This document shows, one piece after another, positions 5,564 through 12,360 of a DNA stretch of 12,360 nt. This DNA comes from JBEIFW01 sp040382215 (GTDB lineage Bacteria; Actinomycetota; Acidimicrobiia; Acidimicrobiales; Ilumatobacteraceae). The stretch's first letter is position 1; every line of letters begins with the position of its first letter. The stretch covers positions 1 to 12,360 of the forward strand of contig JBEIFW010000108.1 in the NCBI GenBank assembly GCA_040382215.1, written 5' to 3'. The position numbers and the translations under genes are program-made. The notes beneath the pieces are model-generated. The model was not told where the DNA came from. It saw only the letters and a list, made by a program, of their open reading frames with translations, and did not search any database.

Positions 5564-5909
5564 ATGGCCAAGCGACGCAACGACGGGCCCCCTCGTGTCC
5601 GTCACCGAAGCCGCCCGATACCTCGGGATCTCCCGCTCCATCGCCTACGACGCGGTCCGACGCTTCCAAGCCGGCCTCGACGGCGGCCTCCCCTGCCTGC
5701 GCCTCGGCGGCCGCATCGTGATCGCCCGACGCCGGCTGGGGCACGACGGCAACCTCGTGACCGAACAGGCCCGACGACCGGTACACTTCTCTCGCGTAGT
5801 CGCGAGAGGAGTGTTCGGATGTTGTCGGTTGGCGAGGCGGCGAGCCGTTTGGGGGTGCATCCCGGGCGGGTGCGTCAGCTCGTCGCCGCCGGGGAGCTGT
5901 CGGCGGTGA
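5564..5909 (+). pseudogene. Excisionase-like HTH gene with probable frameshift
   Basis: ATG 5564 has a good Shine-Dalgarno (AGGAG, 5552-5556, 7-base spacing) and starts MAKRRNDGP, but the frame then degenerates into arginine- and proline-rich sequence. One base out of phase, LVSVTEAARYLGISRSIAYD, then AVRRFQAGLDGGLPCLRLGG and RIVIARRRL form a clear excisionase/MerR-type HTH with its wing. A run of five C at 5588-5592 lies exactly at the switch: with four, the two parts join into one continuous protein. The HTH frame stays open to 5909, but its last 90 bases overlap the next gene and look non-coding; similarity ends at about 5740. Proteins like this often act with tyrosine integrases, fitting the integrase remnant just upstream. 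A real gene starting at GTG 5595 without a Shine-Dalgarno is the alternative. Confidence 0.6.
5782..5814 (+). promoter_or_regulatory. Promoter-operator of the HTH/NTase module
   Basis: A near-perfect inverted repeat has 14-base arms, ACACTTCTCTCGCG (5783-5796) and its complement at 5801-5814, with one T:G mismatch and a TAGT loop. Its left arm overlaps a -10-like TACACT (5782-5787), and its right arm contains the Shine-Dalgarno AGGAG (5807-5811) for ATG 5819. Binding by the HTH antitoxin would block transcription, and if the start site lies upstream of the repeat the RNA hairpin would hide the ribosome site. A -35 is not clear. Confidence 0.6.
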
Positions 5910-6478
5910 AGGTCGGCGGCCGGTGGCTGCTGGCGGACGACGCCGTGGAGGCCCGGGTGGTGTCGGTCGAGCCGATCCACCGGGCCTTGTCACCTCGGGC
6001 TGCGTGGGGCTTGCTGGCGGCGGTGGCGATGCAGCCGATCCCCTGGTTGGCGCCGTCGGAACGGCGCCGTGCGGAGGCGCGTGCGGCGGTGTGGTCGTTG
6101 CCGGAGCGGGTGGTGGGTTGTCGGCGTCGGGCGGTCCGTTTCGAGCGGTACGTCCATCCGTCGTTGGGGGCTCGGTTGGCCGACGACGCCCGGTTCGTCC
6201 GGAGCGGGGTGAGCGCCCGTGCGGTGATGCCGGATGTGCTCGCGGTGGACGAGGTCGAGGGGTACGTGGCGGCCGAGGATTGGGCTGGGCTCGTCGACGA
6301 CTACGGCTTGGTCGAGGGTGGGCGTGCGAACGTGCGGGTGCGGGTGCCTCCGGCCGGGCTGTTCGTGTTGGGGGCCGAGGGCGAGGCGTGGTGGCCGGTT
6401 GTCGCGGTCGATCTGTTCGAGGCCGGCGACGATCGTTCGAGGCGAGCCGCGCTGCAGCTGGTGGACCGGTTTCGATGA
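5819..6478 (+). CDS. HTH antitoxin of an AbiEii-type module
   Basis: The start ATG 5819 follows AGGAG with 7-base spacing. The 219-residue protein has an excisionase/MerR-type HTH at residues 1-50 (MLSVGEAASRLGVHPGRVRQ, then the wing KVGGRWLLADDAVE), then a domain of no recognised enzymatic motif that ends VVAVDLFEAGDDRSRRAALQ. This layout and the 4-base ATGA overlap with the following nucleotidyltransferase gene are those of antitoxins paired with AbiEii-like toxins (type IV-like systems). The HTH is not the winged AbiEi type, so classification as AbiEi is not certain. It probably represses its own promoter through the inverted repeat at 5783-5814. Confidence 0.75.
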   Translation: MLSVGEAASRLGVHPGRVRQLVAAGELSAVKVGGRWLLADDAVEARVVSVEPIHRALSPRAAWGLLAAVAMQPIPWLAPSERRRAEARAAVWSLPERVVGCRRRAVRFERYVHPSLGARLADDARFVRSGVSARAVMPDVLAVDEVEGYVAAEDWAGLVDDYGLVEGGRANVRVRVPPAGLFVLGAEGEAWWPVVAVDLFEAGDDRSRRAALQLVDRFR

Positions 6479-7065
6479 CGGTGCTCCCGATGGTCGACCG
6501 AGAGCCGGTGATGTTGCCGGTGCTCGCCCCCGTGCACGAGGCAATGTGGGCCGTGCTGTGCGATCTCGCCGACCGGCACCCTGCCGATTGGGTCCTCGTC
6601 GGCGGTCAGATGGTGCTGCTCCACGGACTCGAGGCCGGCCGGTCCCCGCACCGGGTGAGCCGCGACCTCGACGCCGTCATCGACGCCCGTGTCCGCCCAC
6701 CGGTACTCGGCCGCTTCCTCGCCATGATCGCCGAGCTCGGGTTCACCCACACCGCCGCCGGCGTCGGCGAGATCGCTCACCGGTTCGTATCCGGTGACGT
6801 CGTCCTCGACCTGCTTGCCCCCGAGGGGCTTGGACAGCGAGCCGAGTTGCGCACGGCCCGGACCGCGAGCACGGTGGAGATCGCCGGCGGTACCCAGGCG
6901 CTGGCGAGGGCCGAGCGTGTGCCCGTGCGGGTCGGTGAGCGCACGGCCTACGTGCCACGCCCGAACCTTGCGGGTGCTCTGGTCATCAAGGCCGCAGCGG
7001 CCGGGCCGGTTCATGCGAAAGCCCGGACGATGGCCTCGTGCGCGGCGCGCCGGCCGGACTCGTAG
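6475..7065 (+). CDS. AbiEii-like nucleotidyltransferase toxin, C-terminally cut
   Basis: The gene starts within the antitoxin stop (ATGA overlap). Its 196 residues show the minimal nucleotidyltransferase core: LVGGQMVLLHG (G43-G44), SRDLDAVID (D64 and D66, the metal-binding DxD), the third acidic residue D112 (VVLDLLAPEGLG), and a conserved lysine K172 in the P-x-L-x-A-x-x-IKAAAA helix. Related toxins transfer a nucleotide to RNA or protein targets and inhibit translation. After K172 the expected C-terminal helices do not follow. Instead the last 18 residues are the antisense of the amine oxidase C-terminus, and the two genes overlap by 55 bases tail to tail. The toxin has thus lost about 40 or more residues, probably by a rearrangement at about 7010, and may be weak or dead. 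Confidence 0.8.
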   Translation: MTVLPMVDREPVMLPVLAPVHEAMWAVLCDLADRHPADWVLVGGQMVLLHGLEAGRSPHRVSRDLDAVIDARVRPPVLGRFLAMIAELGFTHTAAGVGEIAHRFVSGDVVLDLLAPEGLGQRAELRTARTASTVEIAGGTQALARAERVPVRVGERTAYVPRPNLAGALVIKAAAAGPVHAKARTMASCAARRPDS

Positions 7066-8306
7066 GCGCCGTCCACATAGCCGTACCGGTGGGCGGACGT
7101 CGCCTCGCCGGCGAAGAGCACGCGGCCGTGCGGCGCGGCGAGCGCAGCGATGTCGGACGGCCGGCTCGAGGGCGTATGGCGGCTGTAGCCGCCGCGGACG
7201 TTCGGGTCGTTCGACCAGTCGGTGGCGGTAGCTGCGCTCGCATCGGGCACCCGGCCGAAGTTGCGGCGCAACGCCGCGAGCGCACCGTCGATCCGTTCCG
7301 AGGCCAGCGCCGGCAGCCGGGCCGCGCACGGCCCGGCGACGTGGGCGGCCAGCGTCGGCGTGCCGACCGTCGGGGTCACGTCGAGCCAGTAGCGGAAGGT
7401 GGGTTCGCCGCCGAGGTGCAGGCTCGACGCAGGGTGCGCGGCCGTCCGCCACCACGCCTCGTCGAACTGCAGGACGACCTTCTCGAACGCGCCGAACCCG
7501 AGCCGCTCGATGGCGCTGCGCTTGCTGCTCGACAGCGGCGGGTCGAAGCGGATGGAACCGTGTTCGAGTACGCCGAGGGAGACCGTCACGATCGCCACAT
7601 CGGCGTGGTGCTCGACGGCGCCGCAGCCGACACGCACCCCGTTGTGGCCGTGGGCGATCGAGTCGACGAGCGCCCCTCGCTGCACCGCAAGGCCCTCGGC
7701 CAGTCGTTCGACGAGGCGTACGTACCCGCCGGCGACCACGTCGTCGCCCCCGCCGTACGGTCGCTTGTCGGCCGTGACGTTCTCCGCCGAGATCGACTCG
7801 CAGGGCGCGCACAGGTCGGTCTCCATCGCCGTGCGAGCGAGGTCGCGCGCCCATCGAGCCGCCGACGACGCCGACGGGTCGATCCCGTCGATGAGCGGCA
7901 CGAAGTACTCCTCGAGCAGCGAGGACAGCGGCCGCTCCGGCGCCATCGCAGCGGTGCGGGCGAGCCACGACCACCAGCCGGCCTCGACCGACGCGATCTG
8001 CGACCGCATCGGGCCGGCCACGTCGCCGTCGGCGTCCACCAGGCGCATCGATCCGAGCACGTCGTCGAGCGCGAACGGCCGCGTGGCGATGCCGAGCTGC
8101 CGGCACAGGGCGGTGAGCGGGTTGCCGACCGGGGCATGGATCCAGCTCGCACCCACGTCGACGTGCCCGCCCCCGAGCGCGACGGTCTTCGTGCGGCCGC
8201 CGATGCGCTCGGACGCCTCCAGCACGACCACCTCGATCCCGTTGTTGGACAACGCCCGCGCCGCCGCAATGCCGGCGACTCCGGCACCGATCACCACCGC
8301 CCTCAT
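7011..8306 (-). CDS. FAD-dependent amine oxidase
   Basis: The 431-residue protein has the flavin amine oxidase signature from end to end: dinucleotide-binding GAGVAG at residues 7-12, E30 that binds the ribose, the RIGGRT motif at 34-39, and a C-terminal FAD contact GRVLFAGEATSAHRYGYVDG. These soluble enzymes oxidise amines or polyamines, producing an aldehyde, ammonia and hydrogen peroxide; substrate cannot be told. No secretion signal is seen, so it is cytoplasmic. ATG 8306 has GGAGG seven bases upstream. It lies 82 bases downstream of the helicase gene on the same strand and is possibly co-transcribed, but the link to defence is only positional. No terminator is seen at its end, where it overlaps the toxin gene. 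Confidence 0.88.
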   Translation of the reverse strand: MRAVVIGAGVAGIAAARALSNNGIEVVVLEASERIGGRTKTVALGGGHVDVGASWIHAPVGNPLTALCRQLGIATRPFALDDVLGSMRLVDADGDVAGPMRSQIASVEAGWWSWLARTAAMAPERPLSSLLEEYFVPLIDGIDPSASSAARWARDLARTAMETDLCAPCESISAENVTADKRPYGGGDDVVAGGYVRLVERLAEGLAVQRGALVDSIAHGHNGVRVGCGAVEHHADVAIVTVSLGVLEHGSIRFDPPLSSSKRSAIERLGFGAFEKVVLQFDEAWWRTAAHPASSLHLGGEPTFRYWLDVTPTVGTPTLAAHVAGPCAARLPALASERIDGALAALRRNFGRVPDASAATATDWSNDPNVRGGYSRHTPSSRPSDIAALAAPHGRVLFAGEATSAHRYGYVDGAYESGRRAAHEAIVRAFA

Positions 8307-8392
8307 CACCGCGCCTCCGCCGGCTCCGTGCACTGCCGGATCAGCGCCGCCATGCCGGCACCGTACGTCCGTGGAGCCCCGGACGGGCTCAT
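8306..8392 (-). CDS. Possible 28-codon linker ORF
   Basis: The only ORF in the gap between the helicase and the amine oxidase starts with an ATG that overlaps the helicase stop (ATGA) and ends with a TGA that overlaps the amine oxidase ATG (TGATG). The 28-residue product has no recognised domain and no hydrophobic stretch. The double coupling suggests it may be translated to carry ribosomes into the oxidase gene, but chance is quite possible at this size and GC content. A short inverted repeat (8366-8371 with 8380-8385) lies inside it. Confidence 0.25.
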   Translation of the reverse strand: MSPSGAPRTYGAGMAALIRQCTEPAEAR

Positions 8393-10491
8393 TCCTCGAC
8401 GACGCCGGCGAGCGCCTCCTGGAGGCAGCGGCGCATGGCGGCGGGGTCGACGAGGCGGGCCTCGGCGGTGGCGAGGGCGAGATCGTCGGGGAGGCACTCG
8501 GCGAACTTGAGGTCCTCGGCGTAGCGACGGGCCTGGGGATGGCCGCCCTCGGGCAGCGTCCCCAACGCCCGGCGGAGCGCGTCGGCGGTGACGTCGCTGC
8601 GGATCGGGATCGAGACGTCGTCCACCCGGCCCGGTCCGGCCGTGGTGTCGAGCCGGGCGGCCAGCGCAGCGTTGGCCCGCAGGCCGGCGAAGGTCCACCA
8701 GCGCTGGCCGCCGGCGCCGTCGCGCACCAGCGTGGTCGTGCCCGGGCGGGCCCACGGGTGATCGGCGCGCAGTTCGGCGAGCACGGTCGTGGCCCGTGCC
8801 GACATCGTGACCCTCGGGACGTCCTCGCCGGCGAGCACCCGACGCATCCCGTCGCCGAGCTCGGCCGACAGCGGCCGGGAAGAACCCTGCCACCGTGACC
8901 GACCGGGCGCATCGGCCGGGGTGACGGTGACGGTGCGTTGACGCCAGTCGACGCCGACGACGGTCCAGCTCCGCCCGCCGAGCAGCAGTGCCGGCGCGTC
9001 ACCGCCCGGCTTCGTCTGCAGGCTGAGCGGGTCGACGAGCCCGATCTCCCGTGTGCCCCAACGGGCGGTGAGCAACGGGCTGCTCGCGAAGCTCGACGTC
9101 AGCTCGACGAAGTGCCGGTACCCGAAGCTCGACTCGGCCTCGACGCCGATCGACAGGATCCCGTGCTCGTCGTGGAGGTACCCGTGCTCGACGAGGTGCT
9201 CGAGGACGCGGTCGAACACGCCGGCGTCGCGCCCGAACTCGGGGAGCCGGGTGACGCACCCGGCGAGCACGGAGCGGCCGATGGCCTGTTCCTGCAGCAC
9301 GACGGCGAGGATCTGTTGGGCGAGCAGGTGGTGCGGCAGCGGGGGTGGCGCGACCGGCTCGACGAACCCGTCCCGCCAGCGCAGCAGCATCCCGAGGCAT
9401 TGCAGCAGATGGGCTTCGGGCCGCAAGGTGAGGAACAGCGCGTTGCGGGTCGTGCCCGGACGCCGGCCGGTGCGGCCGAGTCGCTGCAGGAACGACGCGA
9501 CCGTCGTCGGCGCGTCGAGCTGGATCATGCGGTCGAGGTCGCCGACGTCGATGCCGAGCTCGAGGGTGGAGGTGGCCACGATGACGCAGTCGCGGGCCTC
9601 AGCGAAGGCGGCCTCGGCCCGCCGCCGCTCGTCGACCGGCAGGCTCGAGTGCGACACGAACGTCGCGACATCGCGGGATCGCAGTTCGGCCGCGAGCTCC
9701 TCGACCCGGCTGCGGCTCTCGGTGAACACGAGCCGCTTCTCGCCCCGGTGCAGGGCGGCGATCACCGTGGCGGCGTTGGCGAGCGAACCGACGTGGTCGA
9801 CGGTGACGTCGGGATCGACGACGTCGCCGGCGGCGACGGGTGGCTGGACGACGGTGCGCGGTCCGGTCGAGGAGCCGACGAACCAGTCGAGCAGCCGCTC
9901 GGGGGCGCCGACGGTGGCGGACAGCCCGATGCGTTGGATGTCGCGCCCGGCGAGCTGTGACAACCGTTCGAGCACGGCGACGAGGTGCCACCCCCGGTCG
10001 TCGCCGGCGAAGGCGTGGATCTCGTCGACGACGACGGCGTGCACCTGCCCGAGCAGCGCGCCGTGGTCGACGGTGCGCGAGATCAGCATCGCCTCGAGGG
10101 ATTCGGGGGTGGTGAGCAGCAGATCGGGCGGGTCGTCGCGGATGGCCCGTCGCACCGGCTGGCCGATGTCGCCGTGCCACAGCGCGGCGCGCCGTCCGAC
10201 GAAGCCGGTAAGGCTCGACAGGCGCGGCTCGAGGCTGTTGAGCAGCGCCCGCAACGGGCACAGGTAGAGCACCGACAGCCCGCGCCATTCCTCGGTCGCC
10301 ATGCGGTGCAGGAGCGGGAGCACCGCAGCCTCGGTCTTGCCGCTGGCCGTGGGCGCGAGGGCGAGCACGTGGGCGCCGTCGACGATCGGGTCGATCGCGG
10401 CCTGCTGCAACGGTCGCAGCCGGCTCCAGCCGAGCGAGTTGACGACGTGGTGCTGGAGGGCGGGGTGGAGGCGGTCGAAGCCGGTGGCCAT
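8389..10491 (-). CDS. brxHI: Lhr-like DEAD/DEAH helicase, BrxHI-like
   Basis: A 700-residue superfamily 2 helicase. It has a Q-motif-like LRPLQQAAI, Walker A APTASGKT (46-53), motif II DEIH (156-159), motif III SAT (191-193), motif V ATSTLELGIDVGDLDRMIQL and motif VI QRLGRTGR (336-343). A winged-helix and C-terminal region follow, as in Lhr-type helicases. In type II BREX, BrxHI is encoded directly with BrxD; here ATG 10491 lies eight bases after the brxD stop, in the same order, which is the main reason for the specific name over a generic Lhr. All helicase motifs are intact. Its defence role in BREX is inferred from family knowledge. Confidence 0.85.
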   Translation of the reverse strand: MATGFDRLHPALQHHVVNSLGWSRLRPLQQAAIDPIVDGAHVLALAPTASGKTEAAVLPLLHRMATEEWRGLSVLYLCPLRALLNSLEPRLSSLTGFVGRRAALWHGDIGQPVRRAIRDDPPDLLLTTPESLEAMLISRTVDHGALLGQVHAVVVDEIHAFAGDDRGWHLVAVLERLSQLAGRDIQRIGLSATVGAPERLLDWFVGSSTGPRTVVQPPVAAGDVVDPDVTVDHVGSLANAATVIAALHRGEKRLVFTESRSRVEELAAELRSRDVATFVSHSSLPVDERRRAEAAFAEARDCVIVATSTLELGIDVGDLDRMIQLDAPTTVASFLQRLGRTGRRPGTTRNALFLTLRPEAHLLQCLGMLLRWRDGFVEPVAPPPLPHHLLAQQILAVVLQEQAIGRSVLAGCVTRLPEFGRDAGVFDRVLEHLVEHGYLHDEHGILSIGVEAESSFGYRHFVELTSSFASSPLLTARWGTREIGLVDPLSLQTKPGGDAPALLLGGRSWTVVGVDWRQRTVTVTPADAPGRSRWQGSSRPLSAELGDGMRRVLAGEDVPRVTMSARATTVLAELRADHPWARPGTTTLVRDGAGGQRWWTFAGLRANAALAARLDTTAGPGRVDDVSIPIRSDVTADALRRALGTLPEGGHPQARRYAEDLKFAECLPDDLALATAEARLVDPAAMRRCLQEALAGVVEE

Positions 10492-10499
10492 CGGCTCGG

Positions 10500-11834
10500 T
10501 CAGTCGTCGAGGTCGAGCACGATGTCGTCGAACGAGGTCGCCGGGCGCACGGCGGCGTGGGCTTCGCGCTCGATGGCGGTCAGCTCGCCGGCCTGCACCG
10601 TGAGCCGGTAGTCGCGGCGGGGATCGAAGTCGGCGAACTGATCGACGCGGTCGAGCACGTCGCCGACGAGCTTCTTGAGGAACAGGCGGGGGGCGATGCC
10701 GGCCTTGCCGCCGAGATCGCCGGTGACGCGTCCGGCGAGCAGCGCGAGGTAGGCGTCGTCGCAGCGGGCGCGCACCCGCTCGGGTGCGTCGCCGCCCGCG
10801 GCGTACAGGTCGCGCACGCGCGCCCCCACGTCGCGCAGGGCGTCGAGATCGAAGCCCCGCAGGCGGATCTGGGCCGCACGGGGGTTGTCGAAGCGGGCGT
10901 CGGTGCCGAAGTCGGTGGCGAGGCGTTGGGCCAGCGGGGGCAGGCGGCTCACCCCCTGGGGGCCGTCGAAGAACGCCGGCGTGCCGGTGAGGACGAGATA
11001 CAGGCCGGGGAAGCGGCCGCCGTCGATCTCGTCGAGCAACTGCCGCAACGCGTTGAGGGCCCGGTCGCGTGCGTCGGAGCGGACGCGCTGCAGCGTTTCG
11101 ACCTCGTCGAGAACGAGCAGCAGGCCGGGGTGCCCGGCGTCGCGCAGCACGACGAGCAGCCCGGCGAGGAAGCCGAGCGCGCCGTCGTGGTCGAGGTCGC
11201 CCTTGATGCCGGCGGCCCGCTTCACCGAGGCGGCAACGTGGGGCTGGCCGCCGAGCCAGGCGAGCAGGCCCTCGGCGGACGCACGGTCGCCGTCGGCGAC
11301 GGCCCGGCGGTAGGCGCGCAGCACCGCGGTGAAGGCCGGGGCCCGGCGCGAGATGTCGGCGAGGCGGCGCTCGGCGAGGCGATCGGTGGCGGCGAGCAGC
11401 GCGGCGTCGTCGAGATCGCCGGCGGCCAACGCCTCCTCCTCGAGCGCGAAGAACCACGCGTCGACGACGGCCCGCAGCGCACCCCCGGCGACGTCGGCGG
11501 TGGTGAGCGATTCGACGAGGCGGCGGTAGACGGTTTCGAGGTGGTGCAGCGGCGTCTCGCCTTCGGAGATCTGCACCTCGGTGGTGACGAAGCCCTTGCT
11601 GCGGGCCCGTTCCGCGAGCCAGCGCACGGCGAACGTCTTGCCCGAGCCGTACTCGCCCCGGATCGCCTTGAAACCGGCGGCCCCCTCGGCGACGGCCGCC
11701 AACTCGGCGTCGAACGTGGGGGCGAAGCGGTCGAGGCCGACGGCGAGGAGATCGAGGCCGCGCTGGGGGACGGTGCCCCGGCGGAGGGCGTCGAGGATCT
11801 CCCGGCGCCGCACCGGCGAGACGGTCCCACTCAT
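10500..11834 (-). CDS. brxD: BREX-type ATP-binding protein BrxD
   Basis: The 444-residue protein has a P-loop GEYGSGKT (residues 60-67) in AIRGEYGSGKTFAVRWLAER and a Walker B LLLVLDEVETLQ (D243, E244), with the long helical insert and C-terminal half typical of the BrxD (DUF2791) AAA-like ATPases of type II BREX. The partner helicase gene follows after eight bases. ATG 11834 is the best start, because upstream in-frame sequence is arginine- and proline-rich; no Shine-Dalgarno is visible. A TACCGT at 11843-11848 on the minus strand, eight bases before the ATG, could be a -10 for a leaderless mRNA, but no -35 is seen. No methylase (PglX) or alkaline-phosphatase-like PglZ is present in the window. 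Confidence 0.85.
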   Translation of the reverse strand: MSGTVSPVRRREILDALRRGTVPQRGLDLLAVGLDRFAPTFDAELAAVAEGAAGFKAIRGEYGSGKTFAVRWLAERARSKGFVTTEVQISEGETPLHHLETVYRRLVESLTTADVAGGALRAVVDAWFFALEEEALAAGDLDDAALLAATDRLAERRLADISRRAPAFTAVLRAYRRAVADGDRASAEGLLAWLGGQPHVAASVKRAAGIKGDLDHDGALGFLAGLLVVLRDAGHPGLLLVLDEVETLQRVRSDARDRALNALRQLLDEIDGGRFPGLYLVLTGTPAFFDGPQGVSRLPPLAQRLATDFGTDARFDNPRAAQIRLRGFDLDALRDVGARVRDLYAAGGDAPERVRARCDDAYLALLAGRVTGDLGGKAGIAPRLFLKKLVGDVLDRVDQFADFDPRRDYRLTVQAGELTAIEREAHAAVRPATSFDDIVLDLDD

Positions 11835-11866
11835 CGCCGTGCACGGTAGCGAGCGGGCGGCCCCGA

Positions 11867-12360
11867 TCACGGGCCGAGCAGGGCGAGCGGCACGACGGCG
11901 ATGCCGTCCGGGCGGCGGTAGGCGTGGCGGCCGGTCGTGATCACGACGGCGTCGAGCGCCTGGTCGCCGAGCTGGTCCTGCAGCCACCGCAGGTGGCGCA
12001 CGTCGGCGTCGGTCGGCAGTTCGGCGAGCTTGACCTCGACGGCGACGACGCCGCCGTCGTCGCGTTCGACGATCAGATCGACCTCGCGGTCGCCGCCGCG
12101 AGTGCGGAAGTGGAAGGCGCGGGCCGTGGCGGCCTGGGCGAACACCCGGACGCTGAGCACCGCAAGGGACTCGAAGAGCGAGCCGAGGAACACGCCGTCG
12201 CGCGGGATCGCCTCGGGGCCGTTGCCGCGCAACAGCGCCGCCGCGCTCACGCCGACCACGCGGGCGGCCAGGGCCGGATCGGCGAGGTGGTGCTTGGGTG
12301 CGGAGACGAGGCGGCGCAGGTGGTTGTGACTGGGTGCCCAGGCCTCGACGGGGTCGAGGA
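11867..12360 (-). CDS. DUF4143-domain ATPase (C-terminal part)
   Basis: The frame is open through the right edge, so only the last 164 or so residues are seen. They include the DUF4143 hallmark KHHLADPALAARVVGVSAAA, a segment with GSLFESLAV, and a PD-(D/E)XK-like nuclease motif, EVDLIVE followed by VAVEVK. Full proteins of this type carry an N-terminal AAA ATPase domain, expected beyond the window. Their cellular role is not settled, and they are frequent in variable and defence-rich regions. The stop is 32 bases upstream of brxD on the same strand, so the two may form one transcript. Whether this protein belongs to the BrxD-BrxHI system is unknown. Confidence 0.85.
   Translation of the reverse strand, partial: LDPVEAWAPSHNHLRRLVSAPKHHLADPALAARVVGVSAAALLRGNGPEAIPRDGVFLGSLFESLAVLSVRVFAQAATARAFHFRTRGGDREVDLIVERDDGGVVAVEVKLAELPTDADVRHLRWLQDQLGDQALDAVVITTGRHAYRRPDGIAVVPLALLGP

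Noticed and set aside
5519..5818. 100-codon N-terminal extension of the HTH antitoxin
   Set aside because: Arginine- and proline-rich shadow sequence; ATG 5819 has a good Shine-Dalgarno and starts directly at the HTH.
10492..11844. Upstream extension of the helicase frame through brxD (1151 codons in all)
   Set aside because: The extension is arginine- and proline-rich out-of-frame sequence of brxD; the helicase starts at ATG 10491 just before its conserved Q-motif region.
10557..11849. 430-codon plus-strand ORF opposite brxD
   Set aside because: Shadow of a gene with Walker A and B motifs; the antisense product is glycine- and glutamate-rich without motifs.
1..12360. CRISPR array, tRNA or rRNA gene
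   Set aside because: Looked for regularly spaced direct repeats and for cloverleaf or rRNA-like stretches; none seen.

Overview
The window is high-GC DNA with dense coding on both strands, GTG as well as ATG starts, a leaderless-type promoter and mostly U-tract-free hairpins. Together with the protein families (actinobacterial-style citrate synthases, HTH antitoxins, BrxD/BrxHI) this suggests a chromosomal accessory region of an actinobacterium. The class cannot be fixed from sequence reading alone.

Left part (1-1364) is a decaying mobile or toxin-antitoxin zone. It holds an excisionase-like antitoxin that runs off the left edge, its PIN toxin reduced to two ends by an internal deletion, the C-terminus of a tyrosine integrase whose catalytic tyrosine has become cysteine, and an apparently intact VapBC module (minus strand). 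The module has a leaderless-type -10 inside an inverted repeat. Next (1453-1971) is a DUF6886-like gene that seems to lack its normal 5' end because it abuts the citrate synthase terminator.

Centre (1975-4852) is the most striking part: two divergent citrate synthase paralogues, each carrying a different regulatory N-terminal domain. The minus-strand gene has a tandem CBS pair fused to a full citrate synthase. The plus-strand gene has a MerR/excisionase-type helix-turn-helix fused to a citrate synthase fold that keeps its catalytic residues. A perfect 12-bp palindrome lies between the -35 and -10 of the CBS-citrate synthase promoter. My inference is that the HTH-citrate synthase is a metabolite-responsive regulator of its divergent partner. 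Both genes end in strong hairpins.

From 4853 to 5818 is a graveyard of insertion remnants: the start of an IS3-type OrfA, a piece of a second tyrosine integrase, a perfect hairpin, and an excisionase-like HTH gene with an apparent one-base frameshift in a C run. This is followed by a two-gene HTH antitoxin / AbiEii-like nucleotidyltransferase toxin pair (5819-7065), with a 32-bp inverted repeat covering its -10 and Shine-Dalgarno sequence. The toxin's C-terminus is cut short where it meets the convergent amine oxidase gene.

Right part (12360-7011, minus strand) is a probable operon: a DUF4143-type ATPase (partial), BrxD-like ATPase, BrxHI-like Lhr-family helicase, a possible 28-codon linker ORF, and an FAD-dependent amine oxidase. 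BrxD and BrxHI are the accessory pair of type II BREX phage defence. No PglX, PglZ, PglW or PglY is visible here, so this is either one end of a BREX locus or a stand-alone BrxD-BrxHI module.
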